This document shows positions 1-6,230 of a DNA stretch of 42,114 nucleotides, piece after piece. The translations under genes and the position numbers were made by a program. Source of the DNA: a virus; the IMG/VR virus record IMGVR_UViG_3300045972_000802, positions 1 to 42,114 of that record. The stretch is one strand, 5' to 3'. A model generated the notes under the pieces. That model had not been told where the DNA came from. It worked only from the letters and a program-made list of their open reading frames with translations, and did not search any database. Position 1 is the stretch's first letter, and every line of letters begins with the position of its first letter.

Positions 1-174
1 TCAGGATGTACCGTTCTTAATGATGGATAGCTTTGTTAGTTCCTTGATCGCCATAGCAAGGGTGTGGTTGACAATCATTTCTTCGGTCACAGATTTGGCA
101 CCAAAATATCCATAAAGTTCATTTTTTGAGTTTTCTAAAAGTTGTTGTCCTGGTGTTAAGTCTGGTCGGTTCAT
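1..174 (-). CDS. Small hypothetical protein, 57 aa
   Basis: I do not recognise this protein. The start at 174 is chosen because on the minus strand it is preceded by GGAGAACTCAA, a good Shine-Dalgarno with 7-nt spacing; longer readings to 231 lack one. The product is mostly helical and polar, with no cysteine pair, membrane segment or clear DNA-binding helix. Its stop codon is the first base triplet of the window. It is divergent from the zinc-ribbon gene at 211 and may belong to a leftward (lysogeny or integration side) transcript that continues beyond the window. Confidence 0.55.
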   Translation of the reverse strand: MNRPDLTPGQQLLENSKNELYGYFGAKSVTEEMIVNHTLAMAIKELTKLSIIKNGTS

Positions 175-210
175 TTGAGTTCTCCATTTCAAACAGTGAA
201 AGGTGCCGCC

Positions 211-399
211 ATGAATATTGTATGCCCACATTGCAAGCGCGAATTCCGATTAAAGCTCAGGGGAAAACATGATTTAAGAACTTTTTTCAGGGGTGATCTT
301 ATGTCTGTCCGCTGCATTTGTGATAGCTGGATCCTTTACTCTGCATCGGTCACGTTAGTTGTTGAGAACCACCCCGGTCTGGCCGGGCATACATCGTAA
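211..399 (+). CDS. Small zinc-ribbon-like protein, 62 aa
   Basis: The start is ATG 211, preceded by AAGGTG with about 7 nt spacing; the same frame is open to 175 but without a ribosome site. A CPHC knuckle lies at residues 5-8 and a CxC at 35-37, so one zinc ion could be held (three cysteines plus the His or an outside ligand). Small phage proteins of this kind usually bind nucleic acid or protein, but no specific function can be assigned. It is followed after 12 bp by the P-loop-like gene at 412. Confidence 0.5.
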   Translation: MNIVCPHCKREFRLKLRGKHDLRTFFRGDLMSVRCICDSWILYSASVTLVVENHPGLAGHTS

Positions 400-411
400 A
401 AAGGGGCGGTT

Positions 412-687
412 ATGAAAATAATACTTATTAACGGTACCGGAGGTGGCAAAACTTTAATTGGTGCACTGTTGATGGAAGAGTATGCCGACACCCAGGTCAA
501 AGCTGTCATGAAGATTCTTACATATGAAACCCACAAAGAAGCTGCTGAGGCAATTGCGAGTGCTACTGGTGCTGATGTTCTGATCCTGGTCGGCAGGGTG
601 ACCGCTGAATTCATTGGTTGCGACCCTTGGCAAACAATACATGTCTCAGGTGGCCGCCCCATCTTTCAGTCGAAACAGGTGCAGTAA
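412..687 (+). CDS. Small P-loop-like protein, 91 aa
   Basis: The N-terminus is a strand followed by NGTGGGKT at residues 8-15, close to a Walker A loop but with Asn where the first Gly is expected. At 91 residues it is far too short for a full P-loop NTPase; a hydrophobic strand (DVLILVGR) near residue 60 could be the Walker B strand, without an obvious acidic pair. It resembles in plan the 122-residue NTPase at 4871, which has a canonical loop. It could be a decayed or minimal relative of that protein. The start is ATG 412 after AAAAAGGGG. Confidence 0.5.
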   Translation: MKIILINGTGGGKTLIGALLMEEYADTQVKAVMKILTYETHKEAAEAIASATGADVLILVGRVTAEFIGCDPWQTIHVSGGRPIFQSKQVQ

Positions 688-772
688 TGGGTTCGTTACG
701 CAGCATATGGACGGTTAAATTGTTCGGGATCGTAATAGCATCCGGACACACTCTTGATAGCCGAGACATTTG

Positions 773-1099
773 TCATTGCTGCCGTATTTGTCGCAACGCT
801 TCTCCAGCTGACAAAGCAAGCACCGTATCTTCAAACCCGCAAGACCCGCAGGAAAAAACATAGTCTTTAGCACCTGTGTCTCCAAATATCGGGTGCAGGG
901 CACTTGACTTAAGGCTGAAAGCTAATCCTCTGCATGATGGGCATCTCTCAAGAGGTTTTAATTCGTACTGTACCAGTTTTATTTTTAGCTCTTTATTTTC
1001 GGATTCTAGCGTGTTGATCCGTTTTTCGAGTTCTTTGATCTTTTCATCTTGGATGGCAGTAAGCGGCAATCCTTTAATGATGTCGGTGATCAGGCCCAT
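773..1099 (-). CDS. Coiled-coil zinc-ribbon protein, 108 aa
   Basis: Start at 1099 on the minus strand, chosen because GAGAGGAAGAAAGC precedes it; the open frame to 1279 runs into the divergent HTH gene and has no ribosome site. Residues about 15-45 form a leucine/glutamate-rich coiled coil (KIKELEKRINTLE), followed by a zinc ribbon with CPSC near residue 53 and CGSC near residue 83. Similar small coiled-coil plus zinc-ribbon proteins occur in many prophages; their function is unknown. It is transcribed divergently from the Cro-like gene at 1151, so the 51 bp between them should hold a control region. It is not a CI-type repressor. Confidence 0.65.
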   Translation of the reverse strand: MGLITDIIKGLPLTAIQDEKIKELEKRINTLESENKELKIKLVQYELKPLERCPSCRGLAFSLKSSALHPIFGDTGAKDYVFSCGSCGFEDTVLALSAGEALRQIRQQ

Positions 1100-1150
1100 G
1101 CTTTCTTCCTCTCTCTTAAATTTAGTGAATCTTAAACGAAGGTGACCAAA
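1100..1150. promoter_or_regulatory. Divergent intergenic control region
   Basis: Only 51 bp separate the minus-strand gene starting at 1099 and the HTH gene starting at 1151. The stretch is AT-rich (TTAAATTTAGTGAATCTTAAA) and contains the ribosome sites of both genes. A divergent pair with one HTH product is the usual setting for phage operators, so this is a reasonable place for overlapping promoters. I cannot point to a convincing -35/-10 pair or operator palindrome by eye. Confidence 0.3.
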
Positions 1151-1366
1151 ATGGCTATTGATTTTAACAAAACACAGGGACTTTGCAAGATTGTTAATTA
1201 TGCCGCTCTTGCCCGTGAGTTCAGTATCACCCGGACAGCGGTGCATTTGATTGTTACTGGTAAGTATCGGTCGATGCATAGCCCAAATGCTCAGGCGGTG
1301 CTCGGTCGGTTAAGGTCAATGGGTCTGGTCTGTGATGTGTCTGATGATGCCGATCTGGCTGCTTAG
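1151..1366 (+). CDS. Cro/XRE-like helix-turn-helix protein, 71 aa
   Basis: Start ATG 1151, preceded by GAAGGTGACCAAA; a GTG at 1142 is in frame but less well placed. Residues about 18-42 (ALAREFSITRTAVHLIVTG) read as a helix-turn-helix with the conserved Ala, Gly/Ser turn and Val positions of the lambda-repressor-like fold. Its size and place, first in the rightward operon and divergent from another gene, fit a Cro or Nlp-type regulator. It is followed after 64 bp by the CII-like gene. The exact subfamily is uncertain. Confidence 0.65.
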   Translation: MAIDFNKTQGLCKIVNYAALAREFSITRTAVHLIVTGKYRSMHSPNAQAVLGRLRSMGLVCDVSDDADLAA

Positions 1367-1430
1367 TGCCATGGTCTGACAATAGCAGGTTTTTGTACTG
1401 GTTCAATTACGTGTTTATGCGGGGGATGTA

Positions 1431-1898
1431 ATGAGATCACATGAGGCAATAGCAGCGGCAATTAACAGAAATACCCCTGACCATGCCAAGGCGTTGCATT
1501 TGTCTACGTCCCTGGTGAACAAGTGGCAGGAGCCGAATGCTGATTTTTCAGATTCAGGGGCACACAACCCTCTGGATCGGATTGAAACTATTATCGAGAC
1601 CAGCCTGAAGATGGGTAATCCCGTTGATGTAGCTTTGTCTCCAGTTTTCTTCCTTGCCGGTCGTTTTAATTTCGTGCCGCTGATCCTCCCTCCTGTTTCT
1701 CCTTGTTTGGCTGATATTTCCCGCCAGTTAAATCATTTGATTAAAGATTTTGGTTCGTTGATTGAGGCCTCCGCTGATGCATTGGAGGATGGCCGGATTA
1801 CTCCTGATGAGCGGCGCTCATTGGATAAGCATTCTCAGCATCTGTTGTCTGCCCTGGGTGTGTTTATGAATCAGGTGACGGAGGTGTCGGCAAAATGA
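1431..1898 (+). CDS. CII-like phage regulatory protein (CP76 family), 155 aa
   Basis: The N-terminal 65 residues (HEAIAAAINR, then LVNKWQEP and NPLDRIETI) match the pattern of the phage regulatory protein CII/CP76 family of P2-like and lambda-like phages: an HTH-like start in which a cognate-free helix is followed by a conserved NPLDR motif. The C-terminal half contains a helical EDGRITPDE segment typical of the same proteins. These proteins activate or tune the lysis-lysogeny promoters. The start ATG 1431 follows GGGGGATGTA. The stop overlaps the next start at 1895 (ATGA), beginning the coupled early operon. Confidence 0.65.
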   Translation: MRSHEAIAAAINRNTPDHAKALHLSTSLVNKWQEPNADFSDSGAHNPLDRIETIIETSLKMGNPVDVALSPVFFLAGRFNFVPLILPPVSPCLADISRQLNHLIKDFGSLIEASADALEDGRITPDERRSLDKHSQHLLSALGVFMNQVTEVSAK

Positions 1899-2053
1899 AA
1901 CAGCCAAAGTCCAAATCCACGCAGCAAAACTGGCTGACTCCGGAGGCATTCCAGACGTTATGGACACCTCAGCAGCGGGCGGCATTTATGGCGGTTGGGG
2001 AGTTTATCCAGCGGTTGAGGTTATCAGGTCAATTAAAGCGGGGGGCGTTATGA
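1895..2053 (+). CDS. Small hypothetical protein, 52 aa
   Basis: ATG 1895 overlaps the stop of the CII-like gene by 4 nt (ATGA), and its own stop overlaps the start of the gene at 2050 in the same way, which is strong support for translation. The product is basic at both ends with a Trp- and Phe-rich centre (TPEAFQTLWTPQQRAAF). I do not recognise the family. A competing reading beginning at 1960 in another frame is explained by the gene at 2050. Confidence 0.55.
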   Translation: MKQPKSKSTQQNWLTPEAFQTLWTPQQRAAFMAVGEFIQRLRLSGQLKRGAL

Positions 2054-2295
2054 AAAATCAAAAGTTAGTAGATGCTGTTCTATGTCAGATCAGGGATACC
2101 CAAGAACATGCTTTCCTGACTGGTTTCACTACAAGTTTTTATGTGTGCCTGGCATTGCGGAGCACCATCCACATGATGTTCTCGATGGATTCTCCGCAGT
2201 ACCGATTTATTGCGTCATGGTGCCGTTATGATTATTCCAACGATATGTTTGTAGGCCCAATGCGTGATTTAGTCGGGCCTCGTATGGTGTTCTGA
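2050..2295 (+). CDS. Hypothetical protein, 81 aa
   Basis: ATG 2050 overlaps the previous stop (ATGA) and follows AAGCGGGGGGCG. The middle of the protein has a moderately hydrophobic stretch (FYVCLALRSTIHMMF) that may be a buried helix rather than a membrane segment. No motif is recognised. It is one link of the early chain of overlapping small genes. Confidence 0.5.
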   Translation: MKNQKLVDAVLCQIRDTQEHAFLTGFTTSFYVCLALRSTIHMMFSMDSPQYRFIASWCRYDYSNDMFVGPMRDLVGPRMVF

Positions 2296-2297
2296 CC

Positions 2298-2459
2298 ATG
2301 CCTCCGCAACCATGCCACGGCTGCCGGTTTGAAGGTAACTGCACACAGGCCGGTTTGGTTAATCGGTTGGCGATTGAGAAGTGGCTGACTGATCTCGGTT
2401 TTGAGTGTGCTGATTATTCAGAGTTAAATTTTCGCGGTATCGAGGGGGTACGACCATGA
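2298..2459 (+). CDS. Small cysteine-containing protein, 53 aa
   Basis: ATG 2298 lies 2 nt after the previous stop and the TGA overlaps the next start at 2456 (ATGA). The N-terminus has a CHGC motif at residues 6-9 and a further Cys at 15, compatible with a small zinc or iron-sulfur site; a Cys near residue 37 could complete it. The family is not recognised. Evidence for expression is the tight coupling on both sides. Confidence 0.5.
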   Translation: MPPQPCHGCRFEGNCTQAGLVNRLAIEKWLTDLGFECADYSELNFRGIEGVRP

Positions 2460-2578
2460 CAGTTTTTAATAAGGATTTGAAAGATTTTAGTCCGGAGCGC
2501 CCCGTTGCCGCTCTGATCCAGAATGTTATCGGCGCTGGAATTGTGTTGTTTGCCCTGGCTACATTGGTGCTGGCATGA
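2456..2578 (+). CDS. Tiny membrane protein, 40 aa
   Basis: This 40-residue product has a polar N-terminus and one hydrophobic segment covering roughly residues 18-40 (AALIQNVIGAGIVLFALATL), ending right at the stop. It starts inside the previous stop and its own stop overlaps the start at 2575, both as ATGA. A single-span inner-membrane peptide is likely; no function is known. The next gene is also a small membrane protein, so the two may work together. Confidence 0.5.
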   Translation: MTVFNKDLKDFSPERPVAALIQNVIGAGIVLFALATLVLA

Positions 2579-2811
2579 AGTACCGCGAGTCTGATGGTGA
2601 AGCAATGGCGACTGTTGCTGCCATGGTAGTGCTGGCACTCTGTTGGGCAGCGATTACCGTTATTTTGTATGGGCAGTATAAGAAAGCGGTCATCGTCAAG
2701 GGTAAGCGGGTGTGTGAAGAGTGCCATAACCGCACGTTGCATCCATCCCCTGATCTGACAACGTATAAGGCATATCGTCGGTTTCACCATAATAAGGCGT
2801 TTAAGTCGTGA
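2575..2811 (+). CDS. Small single-span membrane protein with CxxC, 78 aa
   Basis: ATG 2575 overlaps the stop of the 40-residue membrane peptide. Residues about 10-34 form one transmembrane helix (VAAMVVLALCWAAITVI), followed by a basic cytoplasmic segment carrying CEEC near residue 46 and several His residues, which could bind a metal. The stop overlaps a GTG start at 2808. The family is not recognised. Confidence 0.5.
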   Translation: MKYRESDGEAMATVAAMVVLALCWAAITVILYGQYKKAVIVKGKRVCEECHNRTLHPSPDLTTYKAYRRFHHNKAFKS

Positions 2812-3518
2812 GTGTTGATGATGATGCAGTCTGTTGGCTGTCTGCCCGTGTCGTGCCGGGTGACGGTAAGTGTATTCAGTACCGTCGGTCCGGTTCGGCC
2901 ACGTGTCGTGAGTGCAGCGCCTGGGTTGGTAAGGAACCGGTTTCTGCAGTTCGTGGAGTCAGCCCGATTGCGGTTGCGGTTGAGACGTTAAATTCTATGG
3001 AGGTTGTCAGTATGGCCGCTAAAAAGTGCAGTGTGCCCGGATGTCCTAAAAATGCGCAGGGTGGATGTGATGGCAAGTGCAAATCTCATTTTAATGGGAC
3101 TCCGGGCAGACAGGCTGTGTATGTCAAAACCGCAGACGCAGTGAAGCCGGTGTCGGTCCATGCAAAGCCGACTGTGATCATGTGTGGTGGCTGCGGCAAG
3201 GATATTGTCAGTTGTGAATGTCCTGTTGGGCCTTGTGATACCTGTGGCACGTTTCCCTGCAGTTGTTTTGACGAGGATGTCACATACAACCCGGTCGAGC
3301 TCGATCTCCGTGAAACTCCAGTTACGGACGATTTTGGAAGAGTTGTGATCGGTGAGAGTATGCCGTTTTGTGTTGATGAGATTCTTTACCTGGCCCTGGA
3401 AGAAGCCTTTATCTCCAAGCGCAACAAGTGGCTTGAAGAGTTATCCGGGTTAAAGCCTGGTAAGGCGATTTGTGTCACTGCCCATATGCTGTCTGCTATC
3501 GACGGGATGGGGCATTAG
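2808..3518 (+). CDS. Cysteine-rich hypothetical protein, 236 aa
   Basis: A GTG start at 2808 overlaps the previous stop (GTGA). The protein has several cysteine clusters: one near residue 30, CSVPGC near 75, and a dense group CGGCGKDIVSCECPVGPCD around residues 125-147, suggesting two or more zinc ribbons. An internal ATG at 3012 directly before the CSVPGC segment could give a shorter form. The C-terminal 60 residues are helical. No family is recognised; multi-zinc early phage proteins often bind DNA or host factors. Confidence 0.5.
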   Translation: MSVDDDAVCWLSARVVPGDGKCIQYRRSGSATCRECSAWVGKEPVSAVRGVSPIAVAVETLNSMEVVSMAAKKCSVPGCPKNAQGGCDGKCKSHFNGTPGRQAVYVKTADAVKPVSVHAKPTVIMCGGCGKDIVSCECPVGPCDTCGTFPCSCFDEDVTYNPVELDLRETPVTDDFGRVVIGESMPFCVDEILYLALEEAFISKRNKWLEELSGLKPGKAICVTAHMLSAIDGMGH

Positions 3519-3520
3519 CC

Positions 3521-3886
3521 GTGGGGCTTTTCGATGCGATACCAGGGCTTTCCGTGTATGGGCCGGTTGAGTCACCTTTGGTGGATGTTGTCGCTTTTGA
3601 TCATGCCGCGGCGTCTGCGTTGGTGAGTACCACCTATGAGGCGGTTGCAGCTGCATATCCCGGTAATGATGTAATGGATTGGCTGGTTGCCAACCGTCCT
3701 GATGTGGTGGCCGAGATACGTAAGGGCAGGGTATCCATCCGTGAAGCTGATCAGGCGCTTGATATGGTTTTATTGCAGCGGGCGTGTGCTCGCTTCATCC
3801 GCTTGCATGACCGGGCATGGGCAGTGTATGCCGAGCGCCCTCCTATTGTTGAAACGCAGTCTGTTTTATTTGGGGCGGGTGAATAA
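3521..3886 (+). CDS. Hypothetical protein, 121 aa
   Basis: The start is taken as GTG 3521, 2 nt after the previous stop, with GGGATGGGGC upstream; an in-frame reading from 3470 would overlap the previous gene by 49 nt. The product has an Ala/Val-rich N-terminal half and a helical C-terminal half (MDWLVANRPDVVAEI, then a segment rich in Arg and Ala). Its TAA overlaps the ATG of the primase gene (TAATG), so it is coupled to replication. The function is unknown. Confidence 0.5.
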   Translation: MGLFDAIPGLSVYGPVESPLVDVVAFDHAAASALVSTTYEAVAAAYPGNDVMDWLVANRPDVVAEIRKGRVSIREADQALDMVLLQRACARFIRLHDRAWAVYAERPPIVETQSVLFGAGE

Positions 3887-4878
3887 TGGGCTGGGCTCTG
3901 GAAAACCTCGGAGCGGCGCGCTGCCGTGAGATCGCGGAAAGCTTCTTTCGGGTCGAGAAGGTATACGGCTCGAAGTTGCACGGGTTTTGCCCGGTGCATG
4001 GTGATCAGAAGACGGCTTCGGCGTTTTATAATTTCGAGCAGGATTCGGGCAAGTGCAATTCCTGTGGTGAAAAGTGGGATCTGGTGCGGTTGTGGTGTTT
4101 GGCCTCTCATCTGGATGGCCAGGACCTGAAGGCATTCCGCGAAGAATTCGATAATGATTATACGGGTGGAGCCCGCAGTTTGCGGACGCCTGCTGCCCCC
4201 CAACCGAAGCCGAAAGCGCCGCCGTTGCCTCCAGAGGTGTTTATCGATGAGGCGGATCTGGCGGCCCTGCCACCCCTCCCCCCGGAGACGGTGGAGGAGC
4301 TGGGGCAGAAGCGCGGATGGACTCCGGCGGTGATCGCCGAGCTGGATTTGCGGGAGTATACGTACCCGAAAAAGAAGAAGCGGATTGCCATGCCGGTACG
4401 TTTGGCGGATGGCAATCTGGCAAATATCCGCCTGTATATGCCGGGTGCTACTGAATACAAGATTATCAGTTGGTACGACCGGGTGTGCAAGGCCTGTGGT
4501 GGTGCCTGGAAGATAGAAAAGGGTAAGTCCAAGGTGTGCAAGGGTTGTGGCACCGCTCCGAATGATTATGGCCGTACCCGATTATATCCGCCGCAATCCA
4601 TGTGGAAGTCGGGAACAATTTGGTTATGCGAGGGGGAAAGCGATATGGCTGCCGCCCGCTCGGCCGGTTTGAATGCGGTTACCCAGACGGCGGGTTGCGG
4701 TACCTGGACGGAAGAGTTCAGCAAGGAGTTTGCCGGCCGCGATGTGATTGTGGCGTATGACGCCGATAAGGCCGGATACACCGGCGCCATGAAAGCTGCA
4801 GAGTCGCTGGCGCTGCATGCCAAAAGTGTCCGGCTAATTATCTGGCCGGAATTAATGGGAGGAGAAAACAATGAATAA
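3886..4878 (+). CDS. Phage DNA primase: zinc-binding plus TOPRIM domains, 330 aa
   Basis: It makes RNA primers for phage DNA replication. The N-terminus (residues about 28-65) is a DnaG-type zinc-binding domain with CPVHGD and CNSCGE knuckles; a second zinc ribbon (CKACGG, then CKGCG) lies near residues 205-223. The C-terminal third is a TOPRIM domain with the acidic motif LCEGESD near residue 248 and the DADKAG motif near residue 290, the metal-binding residues of primases. No helicase is fused; that activity is supplied by the D5/P4-type gene at 6231. The start overlaps the previous stop and the stop overlaps the NTPase gene at 4871 by 8 nt. Confidence 0.85.
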   Translation: MGWALENLGAARCREIAESFFRVEKVYGSKLHGFCPVHGDQKTASAFYNFEQDSGKCNSCGEKWDLVRLWCLASHLDGQDLKAFREEFDNDYTGGARSLRTPAAPQPKPKAPPLPPEVFIDEADLAALPPLPPETVEELGQKRGWTPAVIAELDLREYTYPKKKKRIAMPVRLADGNLANIRLYMPGATEYKIISWYDRVCKACGGAWKIEKGKSKVCKGCGTAPNDYGRTRLYPPQSMWKSGTIWLCEGESDMAAARSAGLNAVTQTAGCGTWTEEFSKEFAGRDVIVAYDADKAGYTGAMKAAESLALHAKSVRLIIWPELMGGENNE

Positions 4879-5239
4879 TAACAAGGTAACGCTGATTTGC
4901 GGTTCTGGTGGCAGCGGCAAGACACGGTTGGCACATACGAAGGCGGCGGAGCTGGGAGAATATTCAATTTTTTACTGGGATGCCATGCCCAAAAATATGG
5001 CGTTTTTTAATCGTCGGACTTCCAATGCTGACGTTGCTATTATTGAGGGTTTGACCTTTTCCGGGATAGCAACCCACACGGAATTTCTGAAAGAGTTAAT
5101 GGATGAAGCTGAGACGTATTTGATTTTTACCATGCTGACTGTTGATCCACTCCACCCGAGTCTGATCTCTGCAGAATGGCGTCGTATTGATCAGGTTATC
5201 GATTTAAGTGTTGCCCCGGAAGGGGTTATCCGGCCATAG
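4871..5239 (+). CDS. Small P-loop NTPase, 122 aa
   Basis: A canonical Walker A, GSGGSGKT, sits at residues 11-18 after a hydrophobic strand. A second strand (DVAIIEG) near residue 56 ends in Glu and may serve as Walker B. At 122 residues this is a minimal ATPase, shorter than most AAA or kinase families. Its position between primase and helicase, overlapping the primase by 8 nt with GGGAGGAGAAAACA as ribosome site, suggests a replication accessory such as a loader-like factor, but this is inference. Confidence 0.6.
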   Translation: MNNNKVTLICGSGGSGKTRLAHTKAAELGEYSIFYWDAMPKNMAFFNRRTSNADVAIIEGLTFSGIATHTEFLKELMDEAETYLIFTMLTVDPLHPSLISAEWRRIDQVIDLSVAPEGVIRP

Positions 5240-5262
5240 GCCATATACAAAAGGAGATTGTG

Positions 5263-5550
5263 ATGATTGGTAAAAAATGCATGGTTCGGACGTATAGCGC
5301 AGGGGTATTCGCTGGTGTTGTCAAGGCTCAGAGCGGTAAAGAGGCGGTTTTAACAGATGCCCGCCGCATATGGTATTGGCGTGGTGCGGCTTCACTTTCT
5401 CAGTTGGCCACGGAAGGGACGTCCAAACCTTCTGAATGCAAATTCCCTGTCGCCGTGCCTGAAGTTTTTTTGTCTGAGGTTATTGAGATTATCCCAATGA
5501 CTGAGCAGGCCATTAAATCTATTGATGAGGTCCCAATATGGAAGAACTGA
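5263..5550 (+). CDS. DUF6948-like phage protein, 95 aa
   Basis: The start is ATG 5263, 6 nt after AAGGAG at 5251; a GTG at 5260 is too close. The pattern VRTYSAGVFAG, then LTDARRIWYW, then a C-terminal ending in VPIW is what I remember from a widespread family of small phage proteins (DUF6948 type) of unknown role. Its end overlaps the Gly-Ser/Asp/Tyr repeat gene by 13 nt. From memory, this family and such repeat tracts are often neighbours or fused, which would make this pair a functional unit. Confidence 0.65.
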   Translation: MIGKKCMVRTYSAGVFAGVVKAQSGKEAVLTDARRIWYWRGAASLSQLATEGTSKPSECKFPVAVPEVFLSEVIEIIPMTEQAIKSIDEVPIWKN

Positions 5551-6116
5551 CCCCCACCCCCCAAGCCGCTGCGCTGGAGGTATCCTCCGGCTACGGCTCC
5601 GGCGACGGCTCCGGCTACGGCGACGGCTCCGGCGACGGCTCCGGCTACGGCGACGGCTCCGGCGACGGCTACGGCTCCGGCGACGGCTCCGGCTACGGCT
5701 CCGGCGACGGCTCCGGCTACGGCGACGGCTCCGGCGACGGCTACGGCTCCGGCGACGGCTCCGGCTACGGCTACGGCGACGGCTCCGGCGACGGCTCCGG
5801 CTACGGCGACGGCTCCGGCGACGGCTCCGGCTCCGGCTACGGCGACGGCTCCGGCTCCGGCGACGGCTCCGGCTACGGCGACGGCTCCGGCTACGGCTAC
5901 GGCGACGGCTCCGGCGACGGCGACGGCTCCGGCGACGGCTCCGGCTCCGGCGACGGCTCCGGCTACGGCTACGGCGACGGCTCCGGCTACGGCGACGGCT
6001 CCGGCTACGGCTACGGCGACGGCTCCGGCGACGGCTCCGGCTCCGGCGACGGCTCCGGCGACGGCTCCGGCTCCGGCGACGGCTACGGCTCCGGCTACGG
6101 CTACGGCGACGGCTAA
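5538..6116 (+). CDS. Low-complexity Gly-Ser/Asp/Tyr repeat protein, 192 aa
   Basis: After a 15-residue leader (MEELTPTPQAAALEV) the rest of the protein is strict alternation of Gly with Ser, Asp or Tyr, as in GSGDGSGYGD, to the stop. Every second codon is GGC and the others are only TCC, GAC or TAC. Start ATG 5538 has GATGAGG upstream and overlaps the DUF6948-like gene. Such a chain should be disordered and acidic, with regularly spaced tyrosines that could drive multivalent contacts. Other frames across the tract are open only because of the repeat. Role unknown. Confidence 0.6.
   Translation: MEELTPTPQAAALEVSSGYGSGDGSGYGDGSGDGSGYGDGSGDGYGSGDGSGYGSGDGSGYGDGSGDGYGSGDGSGYGYGDGSGDGSGYGDGSGDGSGSGYGDGSGSGDGSGYGDGSGYGYGDGSGDGDGSGDGSGSGDGSGYGYGDGSGYGDGSGYGYGDGSGDGSGSGDGSGDGSGSGDGYGSGYGYGDG
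5584..6113 (+). repeat. Hexanucleotide repeat tract of GGC-NNC units
   Basis: About 530 bp consist of consecutive 6-bp units GGCTCC, GGCGAC and GGCTAC in irregular order, in the frame of the repeat protein. Larger duplicated blocks (for example the run encoding GDGSGDGSGYGD) recur, as expected if the tract grows and shrinks by slippage or unequal recombination. Only three non-Gly codons are used, each reachable from another by one or two base changes. The tract is a likely site of length variation between relatives. Confidence 0.85.
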
Positions 6117-6230
6117 AAGAGAAAAGGCGGGCCATAAGTGACCCTTTTGGTCCGCATACAGAGAACAGCCTTCTGATGAGCTGGTGAAAGCCCAGCGAAA
6201 CCCCCTGCCGGTGGTCAAGGCCTGAAGCCA

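Noticed and set aside
687-863. 58-codon plus-strand frame starting at a TAATG overlap, with a CHCC motif
   Set aside because: It overlaps the minus-strand coiled-coil/zinc-ribbon gene by 91 bp, has no ribosome site and no recognisable pattern. It may still be real but the evidence is thin.
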